Below are positions 38,341-47,894 of a DNA stretch of 64,000 nucleotides, piece by piece. The DNA lies in contig NZ_UGNV01000001.1 in assembly GCF_900452395.1 (NCBI RefSeq), positions 1,885,501 through 1,949,500 of the forward strand, in the 5' to 3' direction. Every line of letters begins with the position of its first letter. The stretch's first letter is position 1. Made by a program: the position numbers and the translations under genes. The stretch comes from Legionella beliardensis. GTDB taxonomy: Bacteria > Pseudomonadota > Gammaproteobacteria > Legionellales > Legionellaceae. The notes below the pieces were generated by a model that was not told the DNA's origin, searched no databases, and saw only the letters and a list, made by a program, of their open reading frames with translations.

Positions 38341-40380
38341 TTAATAATTAGAGCTTTCACTAAGCTGCTTATCCAATTTAAAGCGTTGGCCATATTGATT
38401 TTCTAATTTTAGAAATAATTCATTTAATTTGTCATGACCAAAATGCTTTGCGTAATTCATTGGTCCCCCGCGAAACGGTGCAAAACCTGCCGCAAAAATC
38501 ATTGCCCCATCTAATAAATCACTATCAGCGACCACGCCCTCACGCAAGCAAGCTGCTGATTCATTAACCATTCTTAAGATTAAGCGGTTAGCAATATCTT
38601 GGTAAGATTTATCAGTTTGTGGTTTTTTCTTAATGGGTTTTCCATCCTTATAACGATAAAAACCTTCCCCAGTCTTGCGGCCAAGCTTACCTGCCTTAAC
38701 CATGTCACGCAATTTCTGCGGCACAGTTCCACCATAGTATTTAGTTAAATTTTCAGCCACGGCTAAACACACATCCATCCCAACCGTATCAGCAAGCTCA
38801 ACTGGCCCCATAAACATGCCAAATTCTTTAGCCGCCTCATCAATGGTTTCACCTGAATAGCCTTCCTCAAGTAATTGCACACTTTCCATTAAATAAGGCA
38901 TAAGCACGCGATTCACTAGGAAGCCAGGGCTTGACTTAACAGGTAAGGGCAAACGGCCAATTTGATTAACAAAGGCACAGGCTTTATCACGCACATCGCT
39001 TGCAGTTTTATCACTACTTACGACTTCTACTAATTCCATTTTAGCAACCGGATTAAAATAATGAATACCTACAAGACGGCTAGGATCGGTCATGACCTGA
39101 CTTATTTCATCTAGAGGAATACTTGATGTATTTGTAGCTATGATTGCATCAGCTTTTGCCTTTTCCTCTACCTGCTTCATAATGGTTTGCTTAACAGCCA
39201 AATCTTCAAATACCGCTTCAATAATCACATCGGCACGCGTCATACCATAGCCATTAGGATCAGCAACTAATCTATCCATGGCTGCTTGAATTAATCGGGG
39301 TTGTTTTAACTTTTTCTTAAATAAAGAGTAAGCACGAGCAATAGCTGGCGCAACTTGGGCATAAGATTTATCTTGCAAGGTGACTCTTAATCCTCGCAGG
39401 GCACACCAAGCTGCAATATCACCACCCATTACACCTGCACCAATAACATGAACATGTTCTGCTGCAAATGTACTCGCCTTAGCAAATCCTTTGATACGTT
39501 CACGCAATAAAAAAGCGCGAATAAGATTTTTAGCAGTTTCTCCTCGTGTTACTAACTGTTCAACTGAATCAGCTTCTTTTAAATAAGCACGCTCGCCATA
39601 CCCGCCTTCTTTCTCCCAGAGATCAATAACAGCAAAGGGTGCTGGATAATGTTTCTTGCGTACTCGCTTAGCGACATTGTACCGAATAACAGGTGCCAGT
39701 ATGGGACGTATCCAAGCATAGTTGGTGAGAGATTGCATAAAAGTAGATTGATGCTTTTTAGGTTTATTTTTAATAAAATAAACAGCAGCTCGCTTTAATT
39801 GGCGAATAGGTACGACATCATCTACAATACCCATAGACTTTGCTTTATAAGCCGAAACAGGCATTCCTGGCAAAATAATTTTAGTTAATGCTTCAAAACC
39901 ACCCATTAAGCGAACAAGCCTAACTGTACCGCCCCAACCAGGATGAATTCCTAACATAATTTCAGGTAAACCTAAACGAGTATCTGGCTCATCTGATGCT
40001 ACGCGATAATCACAAGCCAGCGCTAATTCTAATCCGCCACCCATGCAAAAGCCGTCAATCATGGCTACTTTAGGCATCGCTAAAGATTCTAGACGAGAAA
40101 AAACAGCTTGGCCTTTTCTTAAAAACTCGACCGCTTCATCAGGTGTTTGAAATTTAGAAAAGGCATTGACATCAGCACCAGCAATAAATCCTTTTTCTTT
40201 TGCTGAATAAATAACTAACCCAATATGAGCAGGTTGCTTAGCGAGTTCCTGTAAAATAATATTTAATTCGTCTAAGACTTCTGAATTAATAGAATTTACT
40301 AGCGCATCAGAACGATCAAGCCCTAACCAGATAATCTTTTCAGCATCCGTTTCAATTTTCCAATGTTTATAATTATTCAT
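38341..40380 (-). CDS. Multifunctional fatty-acid oxidation alpha subunit: enoyl-CoA hydratase / 3-hydroxyacyl-CoA dehydrogenase
   Basis: At 679 residues, an N-terminal crotonase domain (about 1-190, IAGADVNAF, GGGLELALACDYRVA) is joined to a 3-hydroxyacyl-CoA dehydrogenase with the NAD motif VIGAGVMGGDIAAWCALRG (near residue 310) and IHYFNPVAKMELVEVV. It catalyses the hydration and NAD-dependent oxidation steps of beta-oxidation. Length and order resemble FadB/FadJ. The ATG overlaps the thiolase stop codon (TAATG), so the pair is coupled. Confidence 0.92.
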   Translation of the reverse strand: MNNYKHWKIETDAEKIIWLGLDRSDALVNSINSEVLDELNIILQELAKQPAHIGLVIYSAKEKGFIAGADVNAFSKFQTPDEAVEFLRKGQAVFSRLESLAMPKVAMIDGFCMGGGLELALACDYRVASDEPDTRLGLPEIMLGIHPGWGGTVRLVRLMGGFEALTKIILPGMPVSAYKAKSMGIVDDVVPIRQLKRAAVYFIKNKPKKHQSTFMQSLTNYAWIRPILAPVIRYNVAKRVRKKHYPAPFAVIDLWEKEGGYGERAYLKEADSVEQLVTRGETAKNLIRAFLLRERIKGFAKASTFAAEHVHVIGAGVMGGDIAAWCALRGLRVTLQDKSYAQVAPAIARAYSLFKKKLKQPRLIQAAMDRLVADPNGYGMTRADVIIEAVFEDLAVKQTIMKQVEEKAKADAIIATNTSSIPLDEISQVMTDPSRLVGIHYFNPVAKMELVEVVSSDKTASDVRDKACAFVNQIGRLPLPVKSSPGFLVNRVLMPYLMESVQLLEEGYSGETIDEAAKEFGMFMGPVELADTVGMDVCLAVAENLTKYYGGTVPQKLRDMVKAGKLGRKTGEGFYRYKDGKPIKKKPQTDKSYQDIANRLILRMVNESAACLREGVVADSDLLDGAMIFAAGFAPFRGGPMNYAKHFGHDKLNELFLKLENQYGQRFKLDKQLSESSNY

Positions 40381-41693
40381 TATCCTTTTACCTCAGTCAG
40401 TCTTTCTAGATACATAGCGCCACCTTGTCCACCGCCAATACAAATTGCAGCCATGCCATGGGTACCATTTGTTTGCTGTAAGGATTGCAGCGTGTGTAAT
40501 ACAATTCGTGCCCCGCTTGCACCAATAGGATGACCTACAGCAATCGCGCCACCATCTTTATTAACTTTATCTAAGGAAGGTGCTCCTATTGCTTGTTTTA
40601 AACCTAACTGCTCACGACAATAGTCGTCATCTTCCCAAGCAGCCAAGCAGCCTAAAACTTGGGCAGCAAAAGCTTCATTAATTTCCCAACAATCTAGATC
40701 GGCCGGTTTTAAATGATGGCGTTGTAAAATAGGTGTTGCAGCATGGGTAGGTCCTAACCCCATATGGGCTGGATCTAGCGCTACCCACTCTACATCAACA
40801 ATTCGACCTAACACCGGCAAATCATATTTTTTAACGGCATCAGCGCTTGCTAAAATCAATAAACAGGCACCATCGGTAACCTGTGAGCTGTTGCCTGGGG
40901 TAACCATGCCGTATTTTCTATCAAAAAATGGTTTAAGCGTTGCCAGCTTTTCCATGGTTGTGTCGGCTCTTAAGCCCGTATCTTGACCGTATACTTGCCC
41001 TTTGTTGTCAATGATTGGCGTAACCTCTGACATCCTTCCTTCTTCATAAGCACGCAATAGGCGTTGATGACTTTCATAAGCAAAGGCATCCATTTGCTCA
41101 CGCGTAATATTAAAGCGGTAAGCAACTTTCTCAGCAGTCTGGCCCATGTTTAAACCTACAATAGGATCGGTTAGACCCCGTAGAAGTGCAATGACAGGCG
41201 ACAGATATCCTGGCCTAAATTGAGCCATTAATCGCGCACGTTGGCCAACACTCTTTGCTGCCATCCAATTGCCTAGCCAAGATGCCATTTTTTGATTAAA
41301 TAACAAAGGCGCATGACTCATAGCCTCTGTGCCACCTGCTAGGATTAAATTGCTGCGGCCGGAAGCAATTTGCAATGCTGCATTATCTAGCGCTTGTAAC
41401 CCTGATGCACAATTACGCATGACAGTAAACGCTGGCATACGTTCACCACAGCCTAGGCGTAATGACACAACACGAGCAATATTGGCTTCATCAGGACCTG
41501 GCATGGCAGCGCCAAGGATAACTTCATCTAGACTGGTAGGTGAGAATGGCTGCCGACTTAAAAGGGACATACCTGCGGCAACAGCTAAATCAGAACCACT
41601 AAAAGGTCCTACATTTTTAGCTTTAAGAAAAGGGGTGCGATTACCGTCAATCACATAGACATCCCTACCACCTAGATTCGATTTGTGTTTCAT
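40380..41693 (-). CDS. 3-ketoacyl-CoA thiolase (FadI/FadA type)
   Basis: The 437-residue thiolase has the acyl-enzyme cysteine in VMRNCASGLQA, the NEAFAAQ motif and the C-terminal GHPIGASGARI and CIGGGQGGA motifs with the second catalytic cysteine. It completes the beta-oxidation cycle with the dehydrogenase encoded just downstream. The length of about 437 is closer to FadI than to FadA (~390). The gene order, thiolase first, also matches fadI-fadJ. Confidence 0.92.
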   Translation of the reverse strand: MKHKSNLGGRDVYVIDGNRTPFLKAKNVGPFSGSDLAVAAGMSLLSRQPFSPTSLDEVILGAAMPGPDEANIARVVSLRLGCGERMPAFTVMRNCASGLQALDNAALQIASGRSNLILAGGTEAMSHAPLLFNQKMASWLGNWMAAKSVGQRARLMAQFRPGYLSPVIALLRGLTDPIVGLNMGQTAEKVAYRFNITREQMDAFAYESHQRLLRAYEEGRMSEVTPIIDNKGQVYGQDTGLRADTTMEKLATLKPFFDRKYGMVTPGNSSQVTDGACLLILASADAVKKYDLPVLGRIVDVEWVALDPAHMGLGPTHAATPILQRHHLKPADLDCWEINEAFAAQVLGCLAAWEDDDYCREQLGLKQAIGAPSLDKVNKDGGAIAVGHPIGASGARIVLHTLQSLQQTNGTHGMAAICIGGGQGGAMYLERLTEVKG

Positions 41694-42107
41694 TACTCCT
41701 CCTATCAGTCATCTTGCACACAGCAACCACAGCCACTCATTCAGCTTATAGTAAATTAAGCCTTAAAGTTAAGGCACTTACATTAGATTTAAATAAAGTC
41801 AGAATGAGAGGAATAATTAAGGCATTTTACTTTAAATCTTTAATAAGCCACTTACTATATACTTCTCACTGCTGAAGTGACAGGATTTTTACGCTGTAGT
41901 GATCTTAAAAACCCATTTAAAAACTCGCCATCGACCTTGCTATGACTCGCTTTTAGACAGCCTTTTAGGACAACAAACAAGTCGCTTAAAAACCAGTCGA
42001 TCTAATAGTGCAAGGTATATATGAAAGATAGCAGTTAATTAGATAATATGTAAATTACACACTTCATTAAAATAGATATTTTTTAATAGGAATTAGCATA
42101 ACTGTGA
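41694..42107. other. Gene-free region upstream of the tRNA genes
   Basis: Stops occur in all frames; no RNA gene or repeat was recognised. It holds the fadI-like promoter on the minus strand and leads into the tRNA promoter at 42108. Confidence 0.5.
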
Positions 42108-42135
42108 TTGACGTAGCAAAAATAACTGTTATACT
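42108..42135 (+). promoter_or_regulatory. Sigma-70 promoter for the tRNA-Ser/tRNA-Arg unit
   Basis: TTGACG at 42108-42113 and TATACT at 42130-42135 are separated by 16 bp, each one base from consensus. The tRNA-Ser gene begins 14 bp downstream. A GC-rich stretch (TTCGCCGC) after the -10 resembles a stringent-response discriminator. Confidence 0.7.
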
Positions 42136-42149
42136 TCGCCGCATTACTT

Positions 42150-42239
42150 GGAGAGATGGCCGAGTGGTCGAAGGCGCTCCCCTGCTAAGGGAGTATGGGA
42201 GAAATCCCATCGAGGGTTCGAATCCCTCTCTCTCCGCCA
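42150..42239 (+). tRNA. tRNA-Ser (anticodon GCT)
   Basis: The 90-nt cloverleaf has acceptor GGAGAGA paired with TCTCTCC, an encoded CCA end, the anticodon stem CTCCC/GGGAG with loop CTGCTAA (anticodon 42184-42186), a long variable arm (TATGGGAGAAATCCCAT) and the T-loop GGTTCGAATCC. The long variable arm identifies a class II serine tRNA. It decodes AGC/AGU. Confidence 0.98.
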
Positions 42240-42249
42240 GTCCGTTTAC

Positions 42250-42326
42250 GCGCCCGTAGCTCAGTTGGATAGAGTATCTGGCTACGAACCAGGGGGTCGG
42301 AGGTTCGAATCCTTCCGGGCGCGCCA
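42250..42326 (+). tRNA. tRNA-Arg (anticodon ACG)
   Basis: The 77-nt cloverleaf has acceptor GCGCCCG paired with CGGGCGC, discriminator G and an encoded CCA. The anticodon stem TCTGG/CCAGG surrounds the loop CTACGAA, with anticodon ACG at 42284-42286, whose A34 would become inosine through TadA. It lies 10 bp after tRNA-Ser and is probably cotranscribed. Its 3' half is repeated in degraded form at 57535-57584, marking it as a likely integration site. Confidence 0.98.
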
Positions 42327-42372
42327 TTTTGGACTGAATAATCAAATACTTATGTAAAACTTCAAACTGACA

Positions 42373-42407
42373 AAAAAAGTGATGTAGAAAATTTGTAGCA
42401 CTTTTTT
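42373..42407 (+). terminator. Possible terminator after tRNA-Arg
   Basis: AAAAAAGTG at 42373-42381 can pair with CACTTTTTT at 42399-42407 across a 17-base loop, leaving a T-run at the end. Weak AT stem, but correctly placed 46 bp after the tRNA. Confidence 0.4.
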
Positions 42408-43157
42408 ATCATGCTTGTTACACATAGGTATTACTAATACCTAATGTACTACTTCTGTTTGCTGCAATTTGTAAATGATCACTTGAGAGGTGCGCTTAGG
42501 GCAACACTATTTCAAAATTTGACCATCCCTTAATTGTTGTAGCTCTTATAAGCTAGGGCCCTTTTGAACATACTAACTTGCCCATACATACCTTAAATTA
42601 GGCATTGTTGCAAAAATTAAATGATAAACTTGGCAATATAGCGGGCGCACATTTATCCTTACTACTCTAACTATAGTTTAATTATAATCCTTTTAGGGCT
42701 TACAAAGCGGCTAAAAGGTTTATGAAAAATTCACGAAGGGTTAACCCACTCTGAGCTATTAGTTTAACTAATACAGATAAAAACTCAGCTTAACATCAGC
42801 AATTAATTCGTTAAACACAAAGACTATCTTTCTAAACACATTAATTATTCACAGATTATGTAATCGTAATAATAAATCACAGTAAGCTTAAATGGTTCCT
42901 CTATGATTAGAAGTTTCTCTATTTATAAATACCCTACTCTCTACACGAATAGATTATTGTTAATATTTTCCACAACAAAACCTAATTGTATAAATAATCT
43001 TTGGGAAATAAGTCTAGTTCTGAAAGATTTTATATTAAAAAAATTGCCACTACCGGTATTTTTGTAAAGAAAAAGCAAAAAATAGGTGTTTAAATTTTAA
43101 TCTATTTGTAAATTTATACAATAACCACGAAATGAACTTTCCCTTGAGATTATTGTT
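42408..43157. other. Gene-free 750-bp stretch at the start of the island, with an IS6-family-like terminus
   Basis: No supported gene. At 42601-42614 the sequence GGCATTGTTGCAAA closely matches the terminal inverted repeat of IS6-family elements (IS26: GGCACTGTTGCAAA), and the following ATGATAAACTTGGCAAT also resembles an IS6 left end. No transposase follows. The rest is AT-rich with stops in all frames. Confidence 0.55.
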
Positions 43158-43466
43158 ATGTCTACTAAAGAAGAGCGAGATGAAGAGGCTATGAAAAGCC
43201 AGCAAGAATATGCCGCATTCTTAATTAAATTCATGAAAGAAGTAGTTGATCTCTTGGCTACTTTAGCTAAAACAGAGCCCCGTAGGGACCCGTTAGAGTC
43301 TAACGATACCAAGGCTAAATACGTGCCTAATTTATCTTTTTTTTCTCCAGAGCCTATTTCTACTAATGATTTTAATTTAGATAACTTAACTATGGAAAAT
43401 AAAGGAATGACTAAGTCATCTAATGAAGAATTAATCGACAATGATACGTCGTTTAGGTTTAGCTAA
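43158..43466 (+). CDS. Small hypothetical protein
   Basis: A 102-residue polar, acidic protein with one amphipathic helix (FLIKFMKEVVDLLATLAKT) and a Ser/Asn-rich tail. I recognise no family. The ATG lacks a strong ribosome site. An overlapping antisense frame (43097-43441) exists; the plus-strand reading is preferred because its helix resembles that in the fragment at 43521-43712 in the same frame. It could be a remnant. Confidence 0.4.
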   Translation: MSTKEERDEEAMKSQQEYAAFLIKFMKEVVDLLATLAKTEPRRDPLESNDTKAKYVPNLSFFSPEPISTNDFNLDNLTMENKGMTKSSNEELIDNDTSFRFS

Positions 43467-43520
43467 CTAGCGATAAACTTCAGCCTATTATTAGGTTGAG
43501 CACCAAATTAAATAGCGTAA

Positions 43521-43712
43521 TCATGGCCTAATCTTGCTCAGGCGATATATTTGCAGGCCATTCGATGTAACTCAAACGAGGCATTAAGAAATTTAAACGA
43601 TATTTCTATTAATGAAGAGGTTGCTAAAAAACTAGTAGACCTCCTAACTTTAATTCTTCACGATAATGATGTGAGTAAACAAAGTAATGAGTTTAATAAA
43701 ATAATACAATAG
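43521..43712 (+). pseudogene. Orphan coding-like fragment without start codon
   Basis: The open frame reads LAQAIYLQAIRCNSNEALRN, then an amphipathic helix NEEVAKKLVDLLTLILHDN, to TAG at 43710. There is no ATG. It is in the same frame as the ORFs at 43158 and 43809, and its helix resembles that of the first, suggesting decayed copies of a small gene family. Several stop codons separate it from the upstream ORF. Confidence 0.35.
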
Positions 43713-43808
43713 GCACGTTTACTGACCCCTGTAAGGAAACTCTTTTTTAAGCAAAGTCAGCAGCCAACCTGTACTTTAGTTAAGCTATCCCCCGACATAA
43801 ATAACTAT

Positions 43809-44165
43809 ATGTTGTCATTCGCACAGCCAGAGCTTTCATATGATAGAAAACGAGACCATAGCAATAATTTTTCTGATGTTCAAAGTCAATTTAGTGAGCA
43901 AGACCTACAACGTATCGCTGAGCTTATAAATCAACTTAAGAAAGAAGTTGATAGTCACTGGCCCTACCCTAATAAAAAAGCTAAAAAGGAAAAAATTAAT
44001 GCCTTAGTCGAGTTAATATCGCTATCTAAATCAATGACTATTAGTGAAGCGATTGAAAAAATTGAGCAACGTTATCCAACGATAAGGGAAGGCAAAATAA
44101 ATACAAGGACAAGTGATTTATTGGATGCTTTAAAATGCTCCGTAATCGTACCCAGTGAGCCTTAA
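43809..44165 (+). CDS. Small hypothetical protein
   Basis: The 118-residue protein is predicted all-helical: FSEQDLQRIAELINQLKKEVDSH, then KKEKINALVELISLSKSM, and ISEAIEKIEQRYPTIREGK. There is no signal peptide or membrane segment. I do not recognise it. The C-terminal segment could come from a larger host-directed protein, as it looks like the end of a helical domain. Confidence 0.5.
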   Translation: MLSFAQPELSYDRKRDHSNNFSDVQSQFSEQDLQRIAELINQLKKEVDSHWPYPNKKAKKEKINALVELISLSKSMTISEAIEKIEQRYPTIREGKINTRTSDLLDALKCSVIVPSEP

Positions 44166-44349
44166 TCGCGTAAAAATTAATAATAGAATATGGCTTGTGT
44201 CTGGCAACTTATTTTATTTGGCAGGTTCTGTTTTATTCAGAGCATTAGGGTCTACTCATTCATTTTATAACGCTCACAGAAAATTTTTTTAATGGCTAGC
44301 AGAATCCCGCGCTAAGGCTTAAGTAGGCCCTAGCGCTGAGTCAATAGGA

Positions 44350-45546
44350 TTAATTACAGAACGTCACTTTTTCTTTCAAGCTACCGTCTTTTTTTATAGC
44401 ACTGAAACGCATCGCATTAGCCTTAGAGCAAAATTTGCTTGTTGCTAAATTATACTCAACATTAAGCACCGCTTTATTGGCATTAATAAACGGCATTAAA
44501 TCGTCACACTCATTGTACTCAAAGCATTGCTCATTGATGGCAAAATCAAAATAAGGCAATAATTGCTCAACTTGGTTGAGGTCGTTTTTTAATCCGACCG
44601 CAAGACCTGCTTGATGTGCCATATTAGCTAACGAGGCATTATAATAAGCTTGCTCAGCACTTTTCAAAGGAAAACCGGTTTTATTGGTATAGCCATCGAC
44701 ATTATCAAATTCAATGGCATCAAAGCCTTTCTCTTTACACATGTTAATACGGGCCTGCATGATAGGTAGGAGAATTTTAGTTTGTCGAATATCAAGCCAT
44801 TTTTCGCCTGGCCAACCATTGGAGCTCCCTTTAACCGACTCAGGAAATTGATTGGCATCTGGACGCCAATCTTCCCAAGAGCCAGCACTCACATAACAAA
44901 TTGCTTTACTGCCTTGGGTATGAATTTTATTAACAAGTTTAGCATCACTACTAAAACCGCTGATATCATAAATATCAGCTAAAACAGAAAATTTGGGTGT
45001 TTCAGAGATAACATAATTCCATTTAGCTCCCTGAGCGATTTGACTTGTACATTTTGCACAAGCTATGGGTGGCGGTAAATCAGAGTTTTGACCGTCTGCT
45101 CCTGGATAAGTTAATGTTAACTTAGTGTATGAAGAAATACCTAAGGGTGATTCTACCTGATAGAGGTAATCCACGGTCCCTGCAAGGTTAGCATTAGCAA
45201 GAACATCGGCTCTCGGTACAACCCAGCTGTTATTAGTTCCTGTTGTACTGCCAAGTGACTTGACTTTACTCCAATTCCAGCCAGGGCCTACATACTTATA
45301 CAAGACGTCATTTTCAATGAGGTAGTTTGCGTAAAGCCCGCCTTGTGGAAATCCACCAGTTGCCTGATGCTCTACGTCCAAATAAACCCGATAGTATTTT
45401 TGTAACGAAGTCACTGAATAAGAAAAGTTAAACACGGTGTTATCCGCTGAGGCTTGCGGATTGGTAATCACATCTGCTATAGGGGCAGACCATGACGTAT
45501 TCATAAAGAAGCAAACAGAAATAATCGTTGTTTTTTTTAAATTCAT
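44350..45546 (-). CDS. Secreted GH114-family endo-alpha-1,4-polygalactosaminidase-like glycosidase
   Basis: The 398-residue protein has a signal peptide (cleavage near WSA, residue ~20), an N-terminal beta-rich domain (about 25-150) and a GH114/TM1410-like TIM barrel (about 160-398). The barrel shows KAICYVSAGSWEDWRPDANQFP, EKWLDIRQ, CKEKGFDAIEFDNVDGY (likely catalytic acidic cluster) and LAVGLKNDLNQ. The family degrades galactosaminogalactan and related exopolysaccharides. It is the first clearly secreted product in the island. Confidence 0.87.
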   Translation of the reverse strand: MNLKKTTIISVCFFMNTSWSAPIADVITNPQASADNTVFNFSYSVTSLQKYYRVYLDVEHQATGGFPQGGLYANYLIENDVLYKYVGPGWNWSKVKSLGSTTGTNNSWVVPRADVLANANLAGTVDYLYQVESPLGISSYTKLTLTYPGADGQNSDLPPPIACAKCTSQIAQGAKWNYVISETPKFSVLADIYDISGFSSDAKLVNKIHTQGSKAICYVSAGSWEDWRPDANQFPESVKGSSNGWPGEKWLDIRQTKILLPIMQARINMCKEKGFDAIEFDNVDGYTNKTGFPLKSAEQAYYNASLANMAHQAGLAVGLKNDLNQVEQLLPYFDFAINEQCFEYNECDDLMPFINANKAVLNVEYNLATSKFCSKANAMRFSAIKKDGSLKEKVTFCN

Positions 45547-45889
45547 TATCCTATCCTTAGTGATGATTTTATGAAGTTGGCTCCAAAATTATTAAAACAA
45601 CTGCTTAGTAATTAAAGCACCCAAACTTCATTTTTCAAGCTGTTTAGCCTCGAAACTCAAAACTAATTTAGAGCGGAAAACCAAGCGTAAGAGAATTTCA
45701 GACTACGCTCACGTTTAAGTGAACAATACCTTAATCGAGTATGATGCTAAATTGAAAGAGGTATCTCGTTTGTTAAAAAAATACAAAATTTTATTCTTAT
45801 TAATTTTCTAATTAATATTTAGTTAATAATTTATCTATGCAATATAATTTTTAATCAAATTGATACATTGCTATATAAGGAAATATGCT
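45547..45889. other. Intergenic region between divergent genes
   Basis: About 340 bp of AT-rich DNA without a supported gene. It contains the promoters of the GH114 gene (minus) and the 45890 gene (plus). A ribosome site, AAGGAAA, lies at 45877-45883. Confidence 0.5.
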
Positions 45890-46765
45890 TTGAAAATAAT
45901 AGTACTTCATGGTTATGACAAAGAATTAAAAAAATTAGGCATTTATGCTTTTCATAGTGATAGCCAGATTACTACACTAATTCATAATAAAGATTTTAAG
46001 TCAATGGGATTTTCTGGGAAATGTATTGCTACTTTAGATACAATAACTGGAGCGCTTTCTCTCAATGAAGATTGGCTTACTAATTTAGAGATAACAACCT
46101 CAGAAAAAAAATTATTACAAGCTACAATTAGTAAAGGCGGCCCATGTACAGATAAAATAGAAGAGCAACAACAGGAGCTCATAGGTAAATTTATATTGCA
46201 TGTATTGAAGTGTGTTAAAGATAGAGAAGAGAAAAATGAGCACAGCTTAGTTGATAAAATTGAATACGTGGGTGATGTTAACTTAGGTTTTCCAGGTCAA
46301 AGTATTTTCCCTAAGTTTATTTTAGATAGCTCAATTCATCAACTTTTTTCCTCGAAAGAAGTCAAGGTATTCAGTTTTAGTAGCACACTAGAGGTAATTG
46401 AGCAAGCCTCTTTATTAACAGACCTTAAAGAAAATAACTCACTAACTTTATATGTTAGAAAAAGTGGTGCACAAGACAAAAAGTCACCTCTTTATTCTTC
46501 AGATAATCAAATATTAAATAATAATTCGGTCATTAAGCCAATAAAGCAAGCAAGGTTAGACAGTAGTCATTCAGAAATAAAACATTGCGATGATACAGAA
46601 AAAGAAGCAATAGCTTTAGATTTGTCTCTGAATCAATCTCAAGAATTACCAAAAAGAAAGCCTAGCTTTAAAAAAATGTTTTTTCAGTCGGAAAATCCTC
46701 TCAGTCAAATGCAAGAAATACCCCAAGAAGATAATGAAGATACAAATACAAATTCTATTACTTAA
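45890..46765 (+). CDS. Hypothetical protein with acidic C-terminus, TTG start
   Basis: The best start is TTG at 45890, six bases after the AGGAAA at 45878-45883, giving 291 residues beginning MKIIVLHGYDKELKK. A longer reading from TTG 45860 has no ribosome site. The N-terminal half looks globular, with beta-alpha patterns (ATLDTITGALSLNEDWL). The C-terminal ~70 residues are polar, with a Glu/Asp/Gln-rich tail (MQEIPQEDNEDTNTNS). An acidic tail near the C-terminus is common in Dot/Icm substrates (E-block), so export is possible, but no domain was recognised. Confidence 0.6.
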   Translation: MKIIVLHGYDKELKKLGIYAFHSDSQITTLIHNKDFKSMGFSGKCIATLDTITGALSLNEDWLTNLEITTSEKKLLQATISKGGPCTDKIEEQQQELIGKFILHVLKCVKDREEKNEHSLVDKIEYVGDVNLGFPGQSIFPKFILDSSIHQLFSSKEVKVFSFSSTLEVIEQASLLTDLKENNSLTLYVRKSGAQDKKSPLYSSDNQILNNNSVIKPIKQARLDSSHSEIKHCDDTEKEAIALDLSLNQSQELPKRKPSFKKMFFQSENPLSQMQEIPQEDNEDTNTNSIT

Positions 46766-46996
46766 TGAAACAGAAAACTATTTTAACAAAGCCATCCTAA
46801 TTTAAATAAATTACCCAATACCTTATTGTGTTGGTTATTTTCTAAATAACCAACGATTTGCCTAACCAATAATATATTATTCAATAAAATCATTAATAAT
46901 TACTTTGTTTTAAACAAACGAATACTTTAGCTAATTAAGGGGTCTTAATAATGATGATTTATAAATTAAGAATGGTATCTATATTATCTCATAGGG

Positions 46997-47782
46997 TCAA
47001 AATACCTTTTTAATTCCTACGGTGATAGGGTAAGACAACATGGGACCATTTTCACCACCAATAATACGGGTTAAGCCAAGTGGATTAGGCGGTGGAACGA
47101 TACTCTGATTACTTTTAATAGGCCCTGAGTAGACAAGCTCTAATAATAAGTTAAGAGAAAATCCCTGTCTTAATAGAAAATCTAGACCAGCTTGCAAACC
47201 AGCACTTGGTGTCGCTGCGGATTCTGAAAAGGGTAAATTATTATAAGTATAATTAAGTGGGGTTAAAACGTAGACACTATATTTTCTTGAATCTCGCCAA
47301 AGCGCGCCAGCTTTAAAGCCTAAGAAAGCACTGGCCGAAGTATTAAGCAAAGACCAACGGTCAAAATAGTATTGTGAGCCAAGATATACACCTAAAGAAT
47401 GGTAGTTTGAAAAAGGCTCATAAGTATAGACAGGAGGTAGGCTAATATTTCGAGCCTTGCCGCTGCCTTTACTGTATTCGGCACTTATAAATGACTCAAT
47501 ATGATTAGTTAACACATAGTCAAGTTCCCCTCGTATCGACCAGGGGGCGCGAAAAGTTGGTTTATTAACAGTAGATGATGTTCTATATCCGGAAGGAAAC
47601 TCAGGGTTAACCAAGGTCGTATTTCGTTCATAAGTGAATTTATATGGGTTATATGCGCCTGAAATTCTTATTCCCACGTGATGAGTATTAAGTGGGCCTG
47701 GGTCTGATAATAGTCCATCTGCCTGTCCTGATAAAGGCAATATATATAAAAATCCAATAAAAATTAATAGCTTGCATTTCAT
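46997..47782 (-). CDS. Predicted outer-membrane beta-barrel protein
   Basis: The 261-residue protein has a signal peptide (MKCKLLIFIGFLYILPLSGQA), then alternating amphipathic strands (GIRISGAYNPYKFTYER, IRGELDYVLTNHIESFISAEYS, YHSLGVYLGSQYYF) and a C-terminal phenylalanine (VGIKKVF), the usual BAM recognition end. This fits a small eight- to ten-stranded OmpW/OmpA-like barrel. No substrate can be assigned. It lies downstream of the autotransporter gene on the same strand, 112 bp away. Confidence 0.7.
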   Translation of the reverse strand: MKCKLLIFIGFLYILPLSGQADGLLSDPGPLNTHHVGIRISGAYNPYKFTYERNTTLVNPEFPSGYRTSSTVNKPTFRAPWSIRGELDYVLTNHIESFISAEYSKGSGKARNISLPPVYTYEPFSNYHSLGVYLGSQYYFDRWSLLNTSASAFLGFKAGALWRDSRKYSVYVLTPLNYTYNNLPFSESAATPSAGLQAGLDFLLRQGFSLNLLLELVYSGPIKSNQSIVPPPNPLGLTRIIGGENGPMLSYPITVGIKKVF

Positions 47783-47894
47783 GTAACAACTTCCTTTTTA
47801 AAGTAAACCACTTAGTTATCTGTTTAAAAAACTACAACGTCGTACAGTCTTTGCTCCTTGGCCTTTTTATTAGCTTTGGCACAGTATTAAGCTA

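Noticed and set aside
42067..42357. Protein frames over the tRNA genes on both strands
   Set aside because: They are translations of tRNA-Ser and tRNA-Arg sequence (for example RPEGFEPP), a common annotation artefact.
43097..43441. 114-codon minus-strand frame
   Set aside because: Antisense to the preferred plus-strand ORF; neither is certain, but the plus-strand one shares a helix with the neighbouring fragment.
44309..44336. GCGCTA...TAGCGC hairpin downstream of the GH114 gene
   Set aside because: The stem is imperfect and no U-tract follows in the direction of the gene, so it was not listed as a terminator.
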